Source of the DNA: Brevundimonas sp. UBA5866
Lineage (GTDB): Bacteria; Pseudomonadota; Alphaproteobacteria; Caulobacterales; Caulobacteraceae
Direction of reading: 5' to 3'
Length of the DNA: 7,154 nt
Assembly (NCBI RefSeq): GCF_002432125.1
Contig: NZ_DJFS01000093.1
Location: 1 to 7,154, forward strand
This document shows positions 4,103-7,154 of the stretch, one piece after another (positions within the stretch are counted from its first letter, which is position 1; every line of letters starts with the position of its first letter). Position numbers and translations under genes: made by a program. A model generated the notes under the pieces. It saw only the letters and a list, made by a program, of their open reading frames with translations. It did not search any database and had not been told where the DNA came from.

Positions 4103-5518
4103 TTAGTTGGAGCCAGGCGGCTGGACTTGCTGTCCGCGACGCTGCTGGTTGCGGCGCTCGGCAGAAGCGATTTCGTCTTCTGTTGCGCCAGAGGCCAGAA
4201 CGATGTCGGTGGCGCGGCGCCACTCGATGCTGTTGCGGTCCAGCATGTCACGGGCGCGCAGGGCGAACTCGTTGGCCTGACGTGTCTGGCGCAGGGCGAA
4301 CCAGTATTCGGCAGAGGCCAGACGGGCTTCGCCTTCCTTGCCCTGATTGGCATAGGCCTGACTGAGCAGGCGCCAGGCCATTGTGTTGTCGTTCTCGCGG
4401 GCGAGGGCGAATTTCAGCTCACGCTCGGCTTTCTGGACATTCTCGGTGTCGCCGGATTCCAGCAGGGCATGCGCAAGGTTGATCCGCAGCAGGGGCGCGT
4501 CGGGCAGCAGTTCCACAGCCCTGCTGTGCGCTTCAAGGGCCTCGGTGGGGCGACCTTCCTCGAAAATGATCTGGCCCTTCAGCTCCCACAGATAGGGATT
4601 TTCATTCTGCTCGGCCAAAAGCTCGTCAACAGCATCCAGCGCCTTTTGGGTCTGGCCGTCGCGGTACCAGGCAATGGCGCGGGCATAGCGGCCGGCAAAT
4701 GAGCTATCGGATGAGGGATACTGGCGAAGGGTCGCGTTCGGCGACTGCATGAAGCCGCGGATCTTGGCTATGACCAGCGCATGCTGGGCGATGCGCTCAT
4801 CGCTGTCGCGCTTGTGATAGTTGGAGGCCCGCTCGACCGGACCGCGCAGGGCGCTGATACGCTGTGACGACAGCGGGTGGCTGCGGAAATAGGGGAAGCG
4901 GCGGGCGTCGGAAAAGACTTCCTGCGAGCGGAAATTCTCGAAGAACTCGACCAGACCGCGACCGGATTCACCGGCCCGTTCCAGGGCGCGTGCGCCGGTG
5001 ATGTCGGCCTCGCCCTCTTGTGACTGCATGTAGCGCAGAGCGCCCAGTGTGCCGAAATACTGGCTGGAGGCGATCAGTGCGGCCCCGGCATCGGGCGCGC
5101 CCGCCAAGGCCGCCAATGCCCCCAGTGCCATCGTCATGATCATCGGCTGCATGCCCGCATTTTGGGCACCGTCGCGCAGCGTATGACGGTTTTTGATGTG
5201 GCCCGCTTCGTGGGCAATAACGCCCAGAAGTTCGTTTGCGGTCTTGGTTTCCAGGATCAGGCCGGTGTTCAGACCCATGATCCGCCCACGCGTGGCAAAG
5301 GCGTTCAGGCTGTTGTCATTGACCAGCAGGATTTCGACCTCGTCAGGGTCGAGGCCCATCGCATCGAGGGTCGGTGCAGACCACTCGTCGATGATTTTTT
5401 CGATCTCCGTATCCCGGATCAGGCTTTGGGCCGAGGCGGGGAGGGCGGCGGCCATAAGCGCAGCCGCCGCCGCTCCCGCTACCAGAAGACGGGGTAGGAC
5501 AGAGGAAAACCGGATCAT
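4103..5518 (-). CDS. Periplasmic M48-family zinc metallopeptidase with TPR-like C-terminus (BepA-like)
   Basis: The product (471 residues from ATG 5518) has a signal peptide (MIRFSSVLPRLLV, a hydrophobic Ala-rich core, PASA followed by Q; cleavage near 31/32), so it acts in the periplasm. The M48 catalytic core shows HEAGH with zinc ligands His103 and His107 and the catalytic Glu104, then QEGEAD with Glu168 as the third ligand in E-x-x-A-D. A FRSHPLSSQR segment (211-220) contains His214, in the position where BepA has a histidine that can block the zinc. From about 276 to 416 the sequence is helical with TPR-like repeats (AIAWYRDGQTQKALDAVDEL, then LWELKGQIIFEEGRPTEALE, then LRINLAHALLES). 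BepA in E. coli degrades or matures outer-membrane assembly substrates such as LptD; a similar quality-control role is inferred. It sits 54 bases after rne and 33 before the DsbA-like gene. A GTG at 5530 would add four residues but would consume the ribosome binding site. The tail is Gln/Arg-rich and probably flexible. Confidence 0.93.
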   Translation of the reverse strand: MIRFSSVLPRLLVAGAAAAALMAAALPASAQSLIRDTEIEKIIDEWSAPTLDAMGLDPDEVEILLVNDNSLNAFATRGRIMGLNTGLILETKTANELLGVIAHEAGHIKNRHTLRDGAQNAGMQPMIMTMALGALAALAGAPDAGAALIASSQYFGTLGALRYMQSQEGEADITGARALERAGESGRGLVEFFENFRSQEVFSDARRFPYFRSHPLSSQRISALRGPVERASNYHKRDSDERIAQHALVIAKIRGFMQSPNATLRQYPSSDSSFAGRYARAIAWYRDGQTQKALDAVDELLAEQNENPYLWELKGQIIFEEGRPTEALEAHSRAVELLPDAPLLRINLAHALLESGDTENVQKAERELKFALARENDNTMAWRLLSQAYANQGKEGEARLASAEYWFALRQTRQANEFALRARDMLDRNSIEWRRATDIVLASGATEDEIASAERRNQQRRGQQVQPPGSN

Positions 5519-5524
5519 GGTGAA

Positions 5525-5528
5525 CTCC
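5525..5528 (-). promoter_or_regulatory. Ribosome binding site that fixes the M48 start at 5518
   Basis: Minus-strand GGAG, in the context GTGGAGTTCACC, lies 6 bases before the ATG at 5518. The upstream GTG at 5530 is part of this same sequence and so is unlikely to be the start. A second purine run, GGGAGG, lies further upstream but too far away to serve the ATG. Confidence 0.7.
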
Positions 5529-5572
5529 ACAGCTACGGCCTCCCTACTGTCATTACGTCAAATCATGGCCGA

Positions 5573-7154
5573 TCAACGGCGCCACCAGCCACGTTTGGGC
5601 TTTTCAGGAGGGGCGACAATCTGGTTCGGATCGTTGGCGATGATGTCCTCGACCGCAAGCGGCGCTTCTGTCGCAGTCTCATCAACCGTCACCTCAACCG
5701 GTGCCGGTTCGGCCACGGCGGGCGCGGCGATCTCGGCTTCGGCCTTGGCCTCACGCGCGGTTTCGATCGCCTGCTCGATGACGAAAGCCTCCGCAGGGGT
5801 CACGTCCAGCTTGGCCGGAGCGGCAGCCTCGGCGTCACGGGCGCGTTCGGTCGCCTTCTCGACGATGCGGTCGTCCGGAATGACAGCCACGAAGGGTGGC
5901 TGATCGTCAGATACCGTCTCGGTCGCTGCTTCTGCGGTGGCTTCCGGTGCGGCTTCGGCCCCGCGGGTCTTGCGACGGACGCGACGACGCTTGGGAGCCT
6001 CTTCCACAGTGGCTTCAGCCGGGGCTTCGGCGGCGGGTTCGGCTTCGACTACGGTTGCGATCGGCAGGTCCGGGTCGCCTTCAGGCAGCATGCCCTCGTT
6101 GGCGGCGCGATCCTCGACCTTGATGTCGGAAGCGGTTTCACCGTTGTCGCGGTTACGGCCACGGCCACGGCCGCGACGGCGGCGCGAACGACGGCCTTCG
6201 CCTTCGCCCTTTACTTCTTCCAGTGACGGGACTTCGCCTTCGACACCCTCGGTCACGGCGGTTTCGGCCACCGGACGCGGGGCGCGTTCAGGACGTTCCG
6301 GGCGCTGCGGGTTCAGCGGGTCGAACCACACATACGGGTCGTCCAGCGACGGCGTGCGGCCACGGACCCAGGTGTAGACGTCGCGATCACCGTCCTCGCG
6401 GCTGCGGCGGCCACCGCGGCGGCCACGGCGACGACGGCCACCACGGCCTTCTTCTTCCTCGTCCTCGGTCGAGGCCTCGACCTCTTCCTCGCGACGGCCA
6501 CCACGGCGGCGGCGGCGGCGGCGGCCACCACGGCCTTCGTCGTCACGCTCGGCACGTTCGCCGTCTTCGGACTCATCCTCGCTGTCTTCGTCGGAAGCTT
6601 CGGCGACGAAGTCTTCGTCTTCCTCTTCTTCTTCCTCGTCGAAGATGGCGTGGTCATCGATGCCATCATCCAGCAACGACAGATCGACTTCGTTTTGCGG
6701 GGCCACGAACTCTTCGTTCGTTTCCGTGCGCTCGATGTGGTGCTCGCCCTGGGCCAGGGAGTCATCGATCTGGACGATGACCTTCAGGCCGCGCATCTGC
6801 TCCAGACGCTGCAGATAGTCGCGCTTGTGGTTCAGGATGTAGATGGCCACGGCGGTCGAGACGCGCAGTGTGATACAGCCTGCGCCATTACGGCCGGCTT
6901 CGATCTCGACGGCGCGCAGGGTGGTCAGCGAGGCGCTTTCCGCCGAGCGGACACGGCCCGTGCCCTGACAGCAGGCGCAAGCCTCGGTAGCGCCCTCGAT
7001 CACGCCCAGACGGCGGCGCTGGCGGCTGATTTCCATCAGGCCGAACGGCGAGATGCGGCCCATCTGGATGCGGGCGCGGTCCTTGGACAGGGCGTCCTTC
7101 AACACCTTCTCGACGGTGCGGTTGTTCTTGGCTTCATCCATGTCGATGAAGTCG
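5573..7154 (-). CDS. rne: Ribonuclease E, C-terminal part (5' end outside the window)
   Basis: RNase E is the endonuclease that starts most mRNA decay and the scaffold of the RNA degradosome. The 526 visible residues (numbered from the codon at 7153) begin DFIDMDEAKNNR, inside the catalytic half. Residues 17-50 include SKDRARIQMGRISPFGLMEI. The zinc-link CACCQGTGRVRS has the zinc-binding pair Cys59 and Cys62, with an extra Cys61 between them. The small domain follows to about 135. The rest is a disordered tail of roughly 390 residues: an acidic block, two Arg/Gly blocks, an aromatic island (VYTWVRGRTPSLDDPYVWFD, about 259-278), a third Arg-rich block (about 321-335), a basic KRRRVRRKTR patch and a long Ala/Glu-rich stretch. 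It ends EKPKRGWWRR (517-526), the motif that binds PNPase in Caulobacter. Such tails drive RNA-body condensates in Caulobacter; the same is inferred here. The M48 gene begins 54 bases after the stop. Confidence 0.97.
   Translation of the reverse strand, partial: DFIDMDEAKNNRTVEKVLKDALSKDRARIQMGRISPFGLMEISRQRRRLGVIEGATEACACCQGTGRVRSAESASLTTLRAVEIEAGRNGAGCITLRVSTAVAIYILNHKRDYLQRLEQMRGLKVIVQIDDSLAQGEHHIERTETNEEFVAPQNEVDLSLLDDGIDDHAIFDEEEEEEDEDFVAEASDEDSEDESEDGERAERDDEGRGGRRRRRRRGGRREEEVEASTEDEEEEGRGGRRRRGRRGGRRSREDGDRDVYTWVRGRTPSLDDPYVWFDPLNPQRPERPERAPRPVAETAVTEGVEGEVPSLEEVKGEGEGRRSRRRRGRGRGRNRDNGETASDIKVEDRAANEGMLPEGDPDLPIATVVEAEPAAEAPAEATVEEAPKRRRVRRKTRGAEAAPEATAEAATETVSDDQPPFVAVIPDDRIVEKATERARDAEAAAPAKLDVTPAEAFVIEQAIETAREAKAEAEIAAPAVAEPAPVEVTVDETATEAPLAVEDIIANDPNQIVAPPEKPKRGWWRR
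5576..5605 (-). other. rne: PNPase-binding C-terminal motif of RNase E
   Basis: The last ten codons of rne encode EKPKRGWWRR. In Caulobacter crescentus the Gly-Trp-Trp motif at the RNase E C-terminus docks onto PNPase and recruits this 3'-exonuclease to the degradosome. Its exact C-terminal position here makes the same role very likely. Confidence 0.85.
6383..6640 (-). repeat. rne: Low-complexity coding segment: alternating acidic and Arg/Gly blocks of RNase E
   Basis: This stretch encodes, in order, an acidic run (D, six E, then DED and several SED-type units), an Arg/Gly run with seven consecutive Arg, a second short acidic run (TEDEEEE), and a second Arg/Gly run with GGRRRRGRRGGRR. The DNA is accordingly repetitive (CGGCGG and TCTTCC units on the plus strand). 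Such charge-segregated tails favour RNA binding and condensation. Open frames on the other strand and in other frames here are by-products of this repetition. Confidence 0.85.

Noticed and set aside
3374..4702. 442-codon open frame on the plus strand across the DsbA-like and M48 genes
   Set aside because: It runs antisense over two well-supported genes, has no recognisable domain, and its composition (Gly, His, Arg, Val-rich) is typical of a shadow frame in GC-rich coding DNA.
5556..5561. TTGACG on the minus strand between rne and the M48 gene as a promoter
   Set aside because: The -35 match is perfect, but no acceptable -10 element follows at the right distance before the M48 ribosome binding site; an internal promoter cannot be excluded.
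5193..5903. 236-codon plus-strand frame over the start of the M48 gene and the end of rne
   Set aside because: Ser/Ala-rich shadow of two confident minus-strand genes with no motif.
6223..6780. 185-codon His/Arg/Gly-rich frame opposite rne, which could be mistaken for a metal-binding protein
   Set aside because: It is the reverse complement of the repetitive acidic and Arg/Gly tail of RNase E; the histidines come from GTG and ATG triplets read backwards.
1..7154. CRISPR array, insertion sequence, integron, phage or defence genes, tRNA
   Set aside because: No regularly spaced repeats, transposase or integrase motifs, terminal repeats or cloverleaf sequences were seen; the confident genes are core metabolism and housekeeping.

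Overview
The window comes from an alphaproteobacterium, most likely a member of the Caulobacterales (Caulobacter / Brevundimonas / Asticcacaulis group). Three things point there. The visible RNase E ends in EKPKRGWWRR, the short motif through which Caulobacter RNase E binds PNPase. The candidate promoter of aroQ resembles the Caulobacter housekeeping consensus (TTGACGS, spacer, GCTANAWC). The codons are GC-rich throughout. The genus is an inference from sequence reading only.

Layout. Left block (minus strand, 1-677): aroQ (type II 3-dehydroquinate dehydratase) followed by accB, the biotin carrier of acetyl-CoA carboxylase, which runs off the left edge. A 411-base spacer (678-1088) separates this block from a plus-strand block. 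The spacer holds a candidate aroQ promoter, two short perfect palindromes, two stem-loops, a dyad and a doubtful 33-codon reading frame. Plus-strand block (1089-3200): a secreted protein of unknown function, then thiS (sulfur carrier, TTG start) and thiG (thiazole synthase). It ends at a strong 15-bp bidirectional terminator (3208-3242) shared with the convergent operon. Right block (minus strand, 3260-7154): rne (RNase E, C-terminal part only), a signal-peptide-bearing M48 metallopeptidase with a TPR-like C-terminus (BepA-like), and a membrane-anchored DsbA/ScsC-like thiol oxidoreductase. These three are closely spaced and probably form one transcript.

How the genes work together. ThiS carries sulfur as a C-terminal thiocarboxylate to ThiG, which builds the thiazole half of thiamine. 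AroQ feeds the shikimate pathway and AccB feeds fatty acid synthesis. RNase E is the scaffold of the RNA degradosome. The M48 protease and the DsbA-like protein act in the periplasm on protein quality and disulfides. Most of the window is core metabolism and housekeeping. No mobile element, CRISPR array, defence system, tRNA or rRNA is visible. The less explained material is the unknown secreted protein with a TonB-box-like N-terminus, the palindrome-rich spacer in front of it, a hairpin that covers the thiS ribosome binding site, and the disordered tail of RNase E.
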